64,000 bases of DNA from assembly GCF_012034245.1 (NCBI RefSeq), contig NZ_JAATEO010000020.1:57816-121815 (forward strand), given 5' to 3'. This DNA comes from Micromonospora thermarum. GTDB lineage: Bacteria; Actinomycetota; Actinomycetes; Mycobacteriales; Micromonosporaceae. The translations under genes were made by a program, and so were the position numbers. Under the pieces are notes generated by a model. It saw only the letters and a list, made by a program, of their open reading frames with translations, had not been told where the DNA came from and did not search any database. This document shows, one piece after another, positions 49,776 to 58,148 of the stretch. How positions within the stretch are numbered: position 1 is the stretch's first letter; every line of letters starts with the position of its first letter.

Positions 49776-51311
49776 TCAGCCATGCCCGCCGTGGGCGCTG
49801 TGCGCGGGCGGGCGGCCCGGTCGCTGGCCCGGCTCGACGACCACGAACTGACCCATCATCCCGGCGTCCTCGTGGTACAGCAGGTGGCAGTGGTACATGT
49901 ACGGCACGTCCGGGTCACTGTGGTCGGTGAAGCGCATCGCGATCCGGACCGGTCGTTGGGGCGCCAGGTACACGGTGTCCTTCCAGCCGGCGAGCTCCGG
50001 CGGCGGGGCCGCCCCGGCGACGGAGAGCACCTGGAACTGCACGTCGTGGACGTGGAAGTTGTGCGGTGTGCCGTCGATGTTCACCACCTCCCACACCTCG
50101 GTGGTGTCCCGGGTGGCGGCGAAGTCGATGCGGTCCATCGCCATCGACTGGCCGTTGATGGCGCGGCCGGCGAACTCCAGGCGGCGGGTCGCGCTCGCCG
50201 CGTCGGGGTCGATCCGCTCCATCGGGACCAGCGTGCCGGGCACGGCCGGTGACGGGGTGAGCCGGTCGGCGGCCCGCAGTTGCAGCACGTCGAAGCGGTC
50301 CCGGCCACCGGCGAAGCGGTCGGCGAGGAAGCCGGCGCCCAGGTCCGGGGCGGTGCTGCGCAGGGTGACCCGCTCCCCCGGCCGGACGGTCACCACGATC
50401 TCGGCGCGCTCGCCGGGTGACAGTTGCACGCGGGTGAGCCGGGCCGGGCGCGGGAGCAGCCCGCCGTCGCTGCCGATGAGGTCGAACGGCCGGTCGTCGG
50501 CGAAGCCGAAGTTGTACAGCCGGGCGGTGGAGCCGTTGAGCAGCCGCAGCCGGACCCGCTCGGTGGTCACGTCGAGGTACGGCCCGACCGTGCCGTTGAC
50601 CAGCAGCGTGTCGCCGAGCACCCCGATCGCGTTGATCATGTTGCGGGTCTTGCGGAACTGCCCGTCGCCGGAGAAGCTCCGGTCCTGCACGATTACCGGG
50701 ACGTCGTCGACACCGTAGCGCCGCGGCAGCGGCAGGGCGGCCTCACGGTCGTCGTCGACGAGGAACAGGCCGGCGAGGCCGCGGTAGACGTGGTCCTCCG
50801 TCTCGCCGTGCGGGTGCGGATGGTACCAGAGCGTCGCCGCCGGCTGGTCGACCGTCCAGGTGGGCGACCAGGTGGCGCCGGGCCGGATCATCTGGTGGGG
50901 CCCGCCGTCCATCCGGGCTGGCAGGTGCATGCCGTGCCAGTGCACGCTGGTGCGCCCGGCCAGCCGGTTGACCACGTTGACCACCACCTGCTCACCGCGC
51001 CGGGCGCGCAGGGTGGGCCCGAGATAGTCGCCGTCGAAGCCGGCGGTGCGGGTCAGCCGGCCGTCGCCGTGGAAGTCCCGTCGCCCGTCGCGGGCGAGCA
51101 GGTCGAAGACCCGCCGCCCGCGCTCGTCCACCCGCGACTCCGCGAGGGGCGGGACGGCCAGCGGGCGGGCGAAGCCGACCTGGTCGACGGTGTCGGTGCC
51201 GGCCCGACTGTACGCCCAGCCGCCGGCCGCCACCCCGCCGCAGCAGAGGACGAGGCTGACGGCGAGCAGGCCGAGCAGGAGCCGGACCAGGGGTCGTCGT
51301 CGGGCGGCCAC
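49776..51311 (-). CDS. Membrane-anchored or secreted multicopper oxidase
   Basis: A protein of 511 residues. An N-terminal hydrophobic helix (about 9-34, VRLLLGLLAVSLVLCCGGVAAGG) anchors or exports it. Three cupredoxin domains carry the copper motifs HWHGMHLP, WYHPHPHGE, HNFHVHDVQF and, at the end, MYHCHLLYHEDAGMMGQF, covering the T1, T2 and T3 sites. It resembles CueO/bilirubin-oxidase-type laccases and probably oxidises Cu(I) or phenolics outside the membrane. GTG has GGAGG seven bases upstream. A copper operator was looked for and not recognised. Confidence 0.93.
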   Translation of the reverse strand: MAARRRPLVRLLLGLLAVSLVLCCGGVAAGGWAYSRAGTDTVDQVGFARPLAVPPLAESRVDERGRRVFDLLARDGRRDFHGDGRLTRTAGFDGDYLGPTLRARRGEQVVVNVVNRLAGRTSVHWHGMHLPARMDGGPHQMIRPGATWSPTWTVDQPAATLWYHPHPHGETEDHVYRGLAGLFLVDDDREAALPLPRRYGVDDVPVIVQDRSFSGDGQFRKTRNMINAIGVLGDTLLVNGTVGPYLDVTTERVRLRLLNGSTARLYNFGFADDRPFDLIGSDGGLLPRPARLTRVQLSPGERAEIVVTVRPGERVTLRSTAPDLGAGFLADRFAGGRDRFDVLQLRAADRLTPSPAVPGTLVPMERIDPDAASATRRLEFAGRAINGQSMAMDRIDFAATRDTTEVWEVVNIDGTPHNFHVHDVQFQVLSVAGAAPPPELAGWKDTVYLAPQRPVRIAMRFTDHSDPDVPYMYHCHLLYHEDAGMMGQFVVVEPGQRPGRPPAHSAHGGHG

Positions 51312-51459
51312 GATGGCACCTCCAGTAGGGTCGGTACCTGTAGTCTCGCTTCCTATCGGGCGGGAAGCCACCCCATCGGCCCGAATTCCGGGGTTCTCTC
51401 CGGGATGCCCCGGAGGGCAACCCGCCCCGCCGGGTGCCGCGGTGCCGGATGATCGGGGT

Positions 51460-51888
51460 GTGGACTCCCGACCGGAACGCGGCCACCGGTGCGTCCCGCA
51501 CACCGCGGACGTGCGGATCGAGGCCTGGGCGCCGACACGGGAGGCCTGCGTGGCGGAGGCGGTCACCGCCCTGGTGGACAGTTTCACCGACCCGGGCGGG
51601 GCCCGCCCGGCCGCCGACCGGGAGTTCCACACCCCGCCCGCCGACGACCAGGACCTGCTGGTGGACGTGCTCGACGAGGTGATCTTCCGGATGGACACCA
51701 CCGGGGAGCTGCCGCTGCGCACCGAGGTCACCGACGACGGCGACGGCGGGCTGCGGGTGCGCTGGCAGACGGTCGGCACCGACGCGCTGGAGCTGATCGG
51801 GGCGGTCCCCAAGGCGGTCGCCCTGCACGAGCTACGGTTCGGCCCCGACGGGCCGGGCTGGTCCTGCGCGGTGACCCTCGACGTGTGA
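51460..51888 (+). CDS. Archease (RtcB activator)
   Basis: A small acidic protein of 142 residues with the archease pattern HTADVRIEAWA (14-24), EAVTALVDSF, DLLVDVLDEVIFRMDTTGELP and ALHELRF, including metal-binding acidic residues. Archease speeds the guanylylation of RtcB RNA ligase. It is convergent with rtcB (11-bp gap) rather than in the same operon. The GTG start lacks a strong ribosome-binding site. Confidence 0.92.
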   Translation: MDSRPERGHRCVPHTADVRIEAWAPTREACVAEAVTALVDSFTDPGGARPAADREFHTPPADDQDLLVDVLDEVIFRMDTTGELPLRTEVTDDGDGGLRVRWQTVGTDALELIGAVPKAVALHELRFGPDGPGWSCAVTLDV

Positions 51889-51899
51889 GGCCCCGTCGG

Positions 51900-53318
51900 T
51901 CAGCCCTTGACCACGCCGATCGGCACCAGGCGGGCCACCTTCCGGCACAGCCCCGCCCCCTCGGCCGCCTCGACCACGGCGGAGACGTCCTTGTACGCCG
52001 CCGGCATCTCCTCGGCCAGCCCGCGCCGCGAGGCGCCGCGTACCGCGATGTCCTGGTCCTCCAACTGGCGGCGCGGGTCGAGGCCGCGCTCGGCCTTGAC
52101 CGCCTGCTTGCGGCTCTGCACCCGACCCGCGCCGTGGCAGGTGGACGCGAACGCGGGCGAGCCGGCCACCCCGGTGAGGACGTACGAACCCGTGCCCATG
52201 GAGCCCGGGATCAGCACCGGCTGGCCGGCGTCCCGCAGGTCGTCGGGGAGCTCCGGGTGCCCCGGCGGCAGCGCCCGGGTCGCGCCCTTGCGGTGGACGC
52301 AGAGGCGCCGGGAGTCCCCGTCGGTCCCGTGGGTCTCGATCTTCGCGAGGTTGTGCGAGATGTCGTAGACCAGGTCGAGGCGGCTGCCGGTGACCCGGCT
52401 GAAGACCGTACGGGCGGCATGGGCGAGCAGTTGCCGGTTGGCTCGCGCGTAGTTGGCGGCGGCGGCCATCGCGCCGAGGTAGGCGCGGCCCTCGTGGGAG
52501 TCGACCGGTGCGCAGGCGAGCTGCCGGTCCGGCACGTGGATGTTGTACTGGCGCATCACCTTCTCCATCTGCCGGACGTAGTCGGTGCAGATCTGGTGGC
52601 CCAGGCCCCGGGAACCGCTGTGGATCATGACGGTGACCTGACCCGGCCGCAGGCCGAACGCGGTGGCCACCGCCTCGTCGTAGACCTCCTCGACCGCCTG
52701 CACCTCCAGGAAGTGGTTGCCCGAGCCGAGGCTGCCCACCTGTCGGGCGCCCCGCTCGATGGCCCGCTCGCTCACCTGCGCCGGGTTCGCGTCGTCCACC
52801 GCGCCGTAGTCCTCGCAGCGCTCCAGGTCCCGCTCGACGCCGAAGCCGCGCTCGACCGCGTACCGGGACCCGCCGCGCAGCACCGCGTCGAGTTCCTCAC
52901 CCTTGGACAGGTGCCACACCGCCCCCTTCCCCATCCCGCGCGGGGTGGCCTCCCCCAGGCCGTCCATCACGGCGCCGAGCTTCGGGCGCAGCCCGGCCAG
53001 GTCCAGGTCGGCGGCGAGCAGCCGGACGCCGCAGGAGATGTCGAAACCCACCCCACCCGGCGAGACCACCCCGCCGTGCTCGACGTCGGTGGCCGCGACC
53101 CCGCCGATCGGGAAGCCGTAGCCCCAGTGGATGTCGGGCATGGCGTACGAGGCGTCGACGATGCCCGGCAGGGTGGCGACGTTGGCCACCTGCTCCAGCG
53201 ACTTGTCCGCCCCGGCGTCGGGCAGCAGCGACTCGGACGCGAACACCACGCCCGGCACCCGCATCGGGTCGTGCCGGTCGATGCGGAAGCGGTAGGGCGA
53301 CTCCTCGACCAACTCCAT
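51900..53318 (-). CDS. rtcB: tRNA-splicing/RNA-repair ligase RtcB
   Basis: A GTP-dependent RNA ligase of 472 residues. It has GGVVSPGGVGFDISCGVRLL (about 84-103), GSLGSGNHFLEVQ, MIHSGSRGLGHQ, YDISHNLAKIE, PGSMGTGSYV and the guanylylated-histidine motif STCHGAGR (about 396-403). It joins 2',3'-cyclic phosphate or 3'-phosphate RNA ends to 5'-OH ends, using two metals. Complete with archease, it forms an RNA-repair pair; no RtcR regulator or RtcA cyclase is present. Confidence 0.96.
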   Translation of the reverse strand: MELVEESPYRFRIDRHDPMRVPGVVFASESLLPDAGADKSLEQVANVATLPGIVDASYAMPDIHWGYGFPIGGVAATDVEHGGVVSPGGVGFDISCGVRLLAADLDLAGLRPKLGAVMDGLGEATPRGMGKGAVWHLSKGEELDAVLRGGSRYAVERGFGVERDLERCEDYGAVDDANPAQVSERAIERGARQVGSLGSGNHFLEVQAVEEVYDEAVATAFGLRPGQVTVMIHSGSRGLGHQICTDYVRQMEKVMRQYNIHVPDRQLACAPVDSHEGRAYLGAMAAAANYARANRQLLAHAARTVFSRVTGSRLDLVYDISHNLAKIETHGTDGDSRRLCVHRKGATRALPPGHPELPDDLRDAGQPVLIPGSMGTGSYVLTGVAGSPAFASTCHGAGRVQSRKQAVKAERGLDPRRQLEDQDIAVRGASRRGLAEEMPAAYKDVSAVVEAAEGAGLCRKVARLVPIGVVKG

Positions 53319-53376
53319 CCGCGCGACCTACCCGGTGCGGCCGGTGTTACACGCCCCGGGGGCCGAGGGAGGCCGG

Positions 53377-53844
53377 TCAGGCGGGTTCGACGCGGGTGAC
53401 GGCGACCGTCTGGTCGATGTCCTCCCGGTCGCCGCAGCCGGCCGGGAGCGGCGCGATCGCGCCCCGCACGGTGACCCGGGCGCCGGGGCGCAGCGCCGCC
53501 GCCTCCTCGCCGCTCAGGGCCCAGCGCCGCTCCCCGACCAGCAGCATGGTGCACTCCCCGACGCGCTCCACGGTGCCGGTCAGTGTGCGGGCTCCGAACG
53601 GCAGCGGGCCGGGCACCTCACCGGTGCCGGACGGGATCGGCGCGGCGGAGGGAGCGCCGGACGTCCCGGACTCGCGGCCGGCCGGTTCGGGTCGGGCGGT
53701 GGCGGTAGGGCCGGGCGGGGGCGAGGGCGTACCGGCGGGCGACGGGCCGGACGGGCCGGCCTCCGGGGTGTCCGGTGCGGACGAACAGGCGGTCAGCCAG
53801 CACAGCAGGCCGACGGCGGTCAGCAGGACCGATGCTCTGCGCAT
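53377..53844 (-). CDS. Lipoprotein of unknown function
   Basis: A protein of 155 residues. The signal peptide with lipobox LTAC (lipidated Cys20) is followed by a Pro/Ser/Gly linker (22-80) and a C-terminal OB-like segment (about 85-155: GARTLTGTVERVGECTMLLVGERRWALSG and VTVRGAIAPLPAGCG), with two cysteines that may bond. It should sit on the outer face of the membrane. Its function is unknown. ATG is preferred over the upstream GTG because it gives a normal signal peptide. Confidence 0.75.
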   Translation of the reverse strand: MRRASVLLTAVGLLCWLTACSSAPDTPEAGPSGPSPAGTPSPPPGPTATARPEPAGRESGTSGAPSAAPIPSGTGEVPGPLPFGARTLTGTVERVGECTMLLVGERRWALSGEEAAALRPGARVTVRGAIAPLPAGCGDREDIDQTVAVTRVEPA

Positions 53845-53896
53845 GACACCAACTTCCGTCACGTCGGACTCGGTGGCAACCGGGGCGGTCCCCCGG

Positions 53897-54904
53897 TCAG
53901 AGCCCGTAGAAGCCCCGGTACCGGCGGACCAGGCGCCACTGCACGACCACCGCCGCCACGGTCAGCAGGATCATCACCAGCGTCGCCGCGGCCGCGTAGC
54001 CGTAGCGCAGGTACTCGAACCCGGTGCGGTAGATGAACAGCGACAGGTACGTGGTGGCGTACGGGGGTGGGCCCCCGTCGGTGACCACGTACGCCGGCAC
54101 GAACGAGAAGTGCAGGCTCGCGATGGCGTCGCGCACCGCCAGCAGGGCGAGCACCGGTGCCATCAGCGGCAGCGTGACCCGGCGGAACACGTCCCAGCCG
54201 GTGGCGTCCTCCAACGCGGCCATCTCGTACACGTCACGGGGCAGCGCCCGCCGCGCGGCCAACAGCACCACGAACGTCTCCCCCATCGTGAAGACGCTCA
54301 TCAGGATGATCGCCGCGCGGGCGTCGGTCGGGTCGGTCAGCCACTGCGGCGGGGTGCGGCCCAGCGCGGTCAGCCCGTTCTCCCCGCCGACCCGCAGCAG
54401 CTGGTTGATCGGGCCGTACAGGGGGTTGAACAGCCACAGCCAGAGCAGGCCGTAGGCGATCTCGGGCACCGCGGTCGGCAGCACGGCCGCCGCGCGGGCG
54501 GTGCCGACCCCGAACGCCCGGCGGTGCAGCAGCAGCGCCAGGCCGAGGGCCAGCAGCAGCCGCAGGGGTACGGCCACCAGCGCGAACACCAGCGAGTTGG
54601 TCAGCGACACCCGGAACACGGGGTCGTCGACCAGAGCGACGAGATTGTCCAGCCCCACCCAGCTCGGCGCGTTCACCAGGTCGTACTCGGTGAACGCCAG
54701 GGCGAGGGTGACGGCCGCCGGCAGCAGCACCAGCCCGACCAGGCCGACCAGGTACGGCGCCAGCATCAACGCCAACTGCCGGCGGGAGCGGGTGTCCGGT
54801 CGGGTCCGCGGGGGTCGCGGAGGGGGCTCGCTCCTCGCGCTCGCCCCTGCCGCCCTCGTTTCCGACCGCGGGGCTCGCAGACCCGGCTCGCTCCTCGCGC
54901 TCAC
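53897..54904 (-). CDS. ABC transporter permease (MalF type)
   Basis: A protein of 335 residues with six main membrane helices and the EAA loop EMAALEDATGWDVFRRVTLPLMAP (about 222-245). The N-terminal 45 residues (SARSEPGLRAPRSE and again SARSEPPP) are encoded by copies of a dispersed repeat and no other start codon exists before the first helix, so a repeat has become the coding N-terminus. It is the last gene of a sugar-type importer operon, overlapping the ATPase gene by GTGA. Confidence 0.92.
   Translation of the reverse strand: MSARSEPGLRAPRSETRAAGASARSEPPPRPPRTRPDTRSRRQLALMLAPYLVGLVGLVLLPAAVTLALAFTEYDLVNAPSWVGLDNLVALVDDPVFRVSLTNSLVFALVAVPLRLLLALGLALLLHRRAFGVGTARAAAVLPTAVPEIAYGLLWLWLFNPLYGPINQLLRVGGENGLTALGRTPPQWLTDPTDARAAIILMSVFTMGETFVVLLAARRALPRDVYEMAALEDATGWDVFRRVTLPLMAPVLALLAVRDAIASLHFSFVPAYVVTDGGPPPYATTYLSLFIYRTGFEYLRYGYAAAATLVMILLTVAAVVVQWRLVRRYRGFYGL
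54823..54903 (-). repeat. Dispersed GTGAGCGCGAGGAG-type repeat, copy 2 with partial copy
   Basis: On the minus strand GTGAGCGCGAGGAGCGAGC begins on the ATPase stop/permease start and continues with CTGCGAGCCCCGCGG; a second partial unit follows (54845-54823). It matches copy 1 at 2115-2153 and here is translated. Confidence 0.8.
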
Positions 54905-55941
54905 GGCGCGTACCGGAGGCCGGAGTCGGCGTGGAAGACGTGCGTGTCGGCCCAGCGGACCCCGACCTGGACGGCCGCGCCCCGCTCGGGGCGGCGGGCG
55001 GCTGGCACCCGGGCGACCACCGGCTGCCCCGCCGCGAGGCTGAGGTACGCGTACGCGTCCTCGCCGACCACCTCGACCCGGTCGACGGTGGCGGCCGCGC
55101 CCTCCGCCCGGTCGATGGCGACCGCCTCGGGGCGGAATCCGATCTGGAGGCCCTCGGCCGGCACGCCCGGCGGGGCCTCCCCGGCGGGGCGGACCGGGCC
55201 GTCGGCGGGGAGCAGGTTCATCGCCGGGGAGCCGACGAAACGGGCCACGAACGTGCTCGCCGGGGCACGCCAGATCTCGTCCGGGGTGCCCACCTGCTCG
55301 ACCCGGCCGTCGCGCAGCACCGCGATCCGGTCGGCGAGCACCAGCGCCTCGGTCTGGTCGTGGGTGACGTGCACCATCGTGGCGCCGAGCCGGTCGTGCA
55401 GGGCCCGCAGCTCGGCGCGCATCTCGACACGCAGGGCGAGGTCGAGGTTGGACAGCGGCTCGTCGAGCAGGAAGACGTCCGGCTCGCGTACCAGCGCCCG
55501 GGCCAGGGCGACCCGCTGCCGCTCCCCGCCGGAGAGCTGGCCGGGCCGCCGGTCGAGCAGGGCCGCGCAGCCGACCGTCTCGGCCGCCGTCCGGGCCCGC
55601 TCCCGGGCCACGGCGCGCGGGGTGTCCCGGACCTCCAGGCCGAAGGCGATGTTCTCGGCGACGGTGAGGTGCGGGAAGAGGGCGTACGACTGGAAGACCA
55701 TGGACACGTTGCGCAGGCCGGGACGGTCGGAGGTGACGTCCCGGCCGGCGATGCGGACACGGCCGGCGGTGGCGGGCTCCAGCCCGGCCACCACCCGCAG
55801 CACCGTCGACTTGCCCGCCCCGGACGGGCCGAGAACCACCAGGAGTTCACCCCGGGCGACGCTCAGGTCCACCTCGTGCAGGACGGTGGCGCCGCGGTAG
55901 GCGGCGCTCACGCCGTCCAGGGTCAGACCCGGTTCGCTCAC
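54901..55941 (-). CDS. ABC transporter ATPase (UgpC/MsmK type)
   Basis: A protein of 346 residues. Walker A GPSGAGKST (38-46), Q-loop VFQSYALFPHLTV, signature QLSGGERQRVALARAL, Walker B VFLLDEPLSNLD and a C-terminal TOBE regulatory domain (about 240-346). It powers the importer encoded by its neighbours. Overlapping starts and stops on both sides (GTGA) indicate one polycistronic message. This dedicated ATPase is notable because actinomycete sugar importers often borrow a shared MsiK. Confidence 0.95.
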   Translation of the reverse strand: MSEPGLTLDGVSAAYRGATVLHEVDLSVARGELLVVLGPSGAGKSTVLRVVAGLEPATAGRVRIAGRDVTSDRPGLRNVSMVFQSYALFPHLTVAENIAFGLEVRDTPRAVARERARTAAETVGCAALLDRRPGQLSGGERQRVALARALVREPDVFLLDEPLSNLDLALRVEMRAELRALHDRLGATMVHVTHDQTEALVLADRIAVLRDGRVEQVGTPDEIWRAPASTFVARFVGSPAMNLLPADGPVRPAGEAPPGVPAEGLQIGFRPEAVAIDRAEGAAATVDRVEVVGEDAYAYLSLAAGQPVVARVPAARRPERGAAVQVGVRWADTHVFHADSGLRYAP

Positions 55942-57266
55942 CCGTGCTCACCGCGGGCGAACAGCGGGCGGGTCTGCTGGTCCAGGTCGCGGATGACGTC
56001 GTCGAGCTTGTCCCCCCGGTACAGGGCGTTCTCCAGGATGCCCGCGGTGACGTCCTCGATCTCCGGCCAGGTCGAGACGGTCGGCAGGGCCCGGACGGTG
56101 GGGATCGTGTCGAGGAACACCTTGGCGCTGCGCGGCGGCTGGGACGGGCCGAGGAACGCCGGGGACTGCGAGACGCCGATGTGCGAAGGGACGGTCCGGC
56201 CGGTGGCGGCGATGATCCGCTGCCCCTCCTCCGAGATGGCGAACTCGAGGAACCGCCACGCGGCGTCCTTACGCTTGCCGCCCCGGGTCATGCAGTACGC
56301 GTCCGAGTGCAGCACCCCCACCTGCTTCTGGTAGACCGGCAGCGGGGCGACGTCCCACTCGAAGTCGGTGATCGAGCGGAACGTGGTGGTGGAGCGGCGC
56401 GACGACATCAGCATCGCGAGGCGGCCGTTGGCGAAGCGCGACTCGTCGTCCTCGGCCTCGACCTCCTCGTCGGTGGGCACCACCCCGTACGCCTGGCGCA
56501 GGTCCACGAGGTTCTTCAGCGCCTCCCGGGCGACCGGGGTGTCCAGGGTGAGCCGGGTCGGCTTGTCGGGGTTGTCGACGATCTCGCCGCCGGCGGACCA
56601 CACGAACGGGGCGACGCGGATGATCGACGGCTCGATGCCGAGACCGTGCACGGCCGGCCGCGCGGCGGCGCCCTCGCTCTCGGTGCCCTTGACCACCACG
56701 CCCCGGGAGTCACGGGTCATCGCGATGGCGGTGCCGACCATGTCGTTCCAGGTCCAGCCGGCCTTCGGCTCGGGCACGCCGTACTTCGTGAAGAGCGTGC
56801 GGTTGTAGTAGACGGCGAGGCTCGACACGTTCTGCGGCAGGCAGAGCTGCTTGCCGCCCCACGTGAAGGCGTCCATCGCCACCGGGTAGTAGTCCGCCGG
56901 GTCGATCGCGTCGGAGCCGGCGATGCGCTCGTCCAGCGGCTCCACGACGTTCTTCGCCGCGAACTGGCCGTAGAAGCGGTAGTTCATCAGGAACAGGTCC
57001 GGCGGGGCGCCCCCGGCGACCGAGGTGGCGAGCCGGGCCAGCAGGTCCTTGCGGTCACTCGCCTCGACCAGCTGCACGTCGGTGCCGGGGCGGGCCTTCT
57101 CGTACGCCTCGGTGAGCGTGCGGTACGCGGCCAGCTCCTCCGGGGCGCCGAAGACCAGCAGCTGCACCGGGCCCGACTCGTCCTTCGAGGATCCGGAGCC
57201 CGTTCCGCAGGCGGTGGCGAGCAGCGTGACGGACAGCAGCAGGGCGAGCAACGTCTTCGGTCTCAT
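55938..57266 (-). CDS. ABC transporter substrate-binding lipoprotein
   Basis: A protein of 442 residues. The lipobox LLATAC gives lipidated Cys20. The mature part has the family-1 solute-binding fold: VQLLVFGAPEELAAYRTLTEAYEKARPG, PPDLFLMNYRFYGQF, SLAVYYNRTLFTKYGVPEP and WRFLEFAISEEGQRII. Such proteins bind oligosaccharides, glycerol-3-phosphate or related compounds; the ligand is not apparent. It overlaps both neighbours by four bases. Confidence 0.95.
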   Translation of the reverse strand: MRPKTLLALLLSVTLLATACGTGSGSSKDESGPVQLLVFGAPEELAAYRTLTEAYEKARPGTDVQLVEASDRKDLLARLATSVAGGAPPDLFLMNYRFYGQFAAKNVVEPLDERIAGSDAIDPADYYPVAMDAFTWGGKQLCLPQNVSSLAVYYNRTLFTKYGVPEPKAGWTWNDMVGTAIAMTRDSRGVVVKGTESEGAAARPAVHGLGIEPSIIRVAPFVWSAGGEIVDNPDKPTRLTLDTPVAREALKNLVDLRQAYGVVPTDEEVEAEDDESRFANGRLAMLMSSRRSTTTFRSITDFEWDVAPLPVYQKQVGVLHSDAYCMTRGGKRKDAAWRFLEFAISEEGQRIIAATGRTVPSHIGVSQSPAFLGPSQPPRSAKVFLDTIPTVRALPTVSTWPEIEDVTAGILENALYRGDKLDDVIRDLDQQTRPLFARGEHG

Positions 57267-58123
57267 GGGCGGTCCCGTCCGGTCGGATCGTCGTGATGGA
57301 GGAAGCGGCGCTGGGCGAGCACGAAGACCAGCAGGGCCGGCGCGGTGGCGAGGACCGCCCCGGCGAGGAACACCGGGAAGTTCGTCGGGTCCAGCACCGA
57401 CAGCGAGCGCAGCGCCAGCGGCAACGTGAACAGGTCGCGGTCGTACACGTAGATCAGCGGGTCGAGGAAGTTCGACCAGGTCAGCACGAAGGTGAGGGCG
57501 GTGAGCGCGGCGGTGACCGGGCGGACCAGCGGGAGGGCGACCCGCCACCAGATGCGCATGGGTGAGAGGTCCTCCACCAGGCAGGCGTCGTAGAGGTCCC
57601 GCGGCAGTGCCCGGAAGGCCAGGTAGTAGACCAGCACGTACAGCGGCGAGGTGCCCAGCAACGCCGGAGCGATCAACGGCACCAGCGTATCGGTCAGGCC
57701 CAGCGCGCGGAAGATCGCGAACCGGGGTACGAGCAGCGCGGTGGCCGGCACCATCAGGGCGACCAGGGAGGCCGCGACGACGGTGGCGGTGGTGCGCGGC
57801 GCGAGCCGGGCCAGCGCGAACCCGGCGAGCGCGGCCACGAGCACGCTCAGCGGCACGGCGACGACGGCGACGAGCACCGAGTTGAGCGAGGCGCGCAGCA
57901 GGCCGCCGATCTCCAGTGCCTGCCGGTAACCGGCGGTGGAGACCGGGTCCGGGACCAGGTGCGGCGTCGGGGACGGCGGCAGGCCGGGCTCGGTGAGCGA
58001 GCCGGATACCAGCAGCAGCAGCGGCGGGACGAAGACGAGGACGACGAACGCCGCGCCGAGGGTACGCCAGACGCGACCGGCCGCCCCGGGCAGCGGTGGG
58101 GGGCCGCTCGCGCGGCCCCCCAC
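57263..58123 (-). CDS. ABC transporter permease (MalG type)
   Basis: A protein of 286 residues with six membrane helices and the EAA motif DACLVEDLSPMRIWWRVALPLVRP (about 191-214). It pairs with the MalF-type permease. The only start before helix 1 is a GTG 25 bases after the stop of the BNR-repeat gene. The codons just after it lie in a 10-bp-stem hairpin that could reduce translation or terminate transcription, so the operon may be internally controlled. Confidence 0.9.
   Translation of the reverse strand: MGGRASGPPPLPGAAGRVWRTLGAAFVVLVFVPPLLLLVSGSLTEPGLPPSPTPHLVPDPVSTAGYRQALEIGGLLRASLNSVLVAVVAVPLSVLVAALAGFALARLAPRTTATVVAASLVALMVPATALLVPRFAIFRALGLTDTLVPLIAPALLGTSPLYVLVYYLAFRALPRDLYDACLVEDLSPMRIWWRVALPLVRPVTAALTALTFVLTWSNFLDPLIYVYDRDLFTLPLALRSLSVLDPTNFPVFLAGAVLATAPALLVFVLAQRRFLHHDDPTGRDRP
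58098..58121 (-). terminator. Hairpin at the BNR gene/ABC operon junction
   Basis: GGGGGGCCGC and GCGGCCCCCC form a perfect 10-bp stem with a TCGC loop, 28 bases after the BNR-gene stop and overlapping the first codons of the MalG-type permease. It may be an intrinsic (attenuating) terminator. Confidence 0.5.
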
Positions 58124-58148
58124 CCGGTTGGTGCCTTTGATGATCTGC

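Noticed and set aside
51312..51459. A copper-responsive operator upstream of the multicopper oxidase
   Set aside because: Short palindromes such as GGTACC occur, but nothing matches a CsoR- or CueR-type site well enough.
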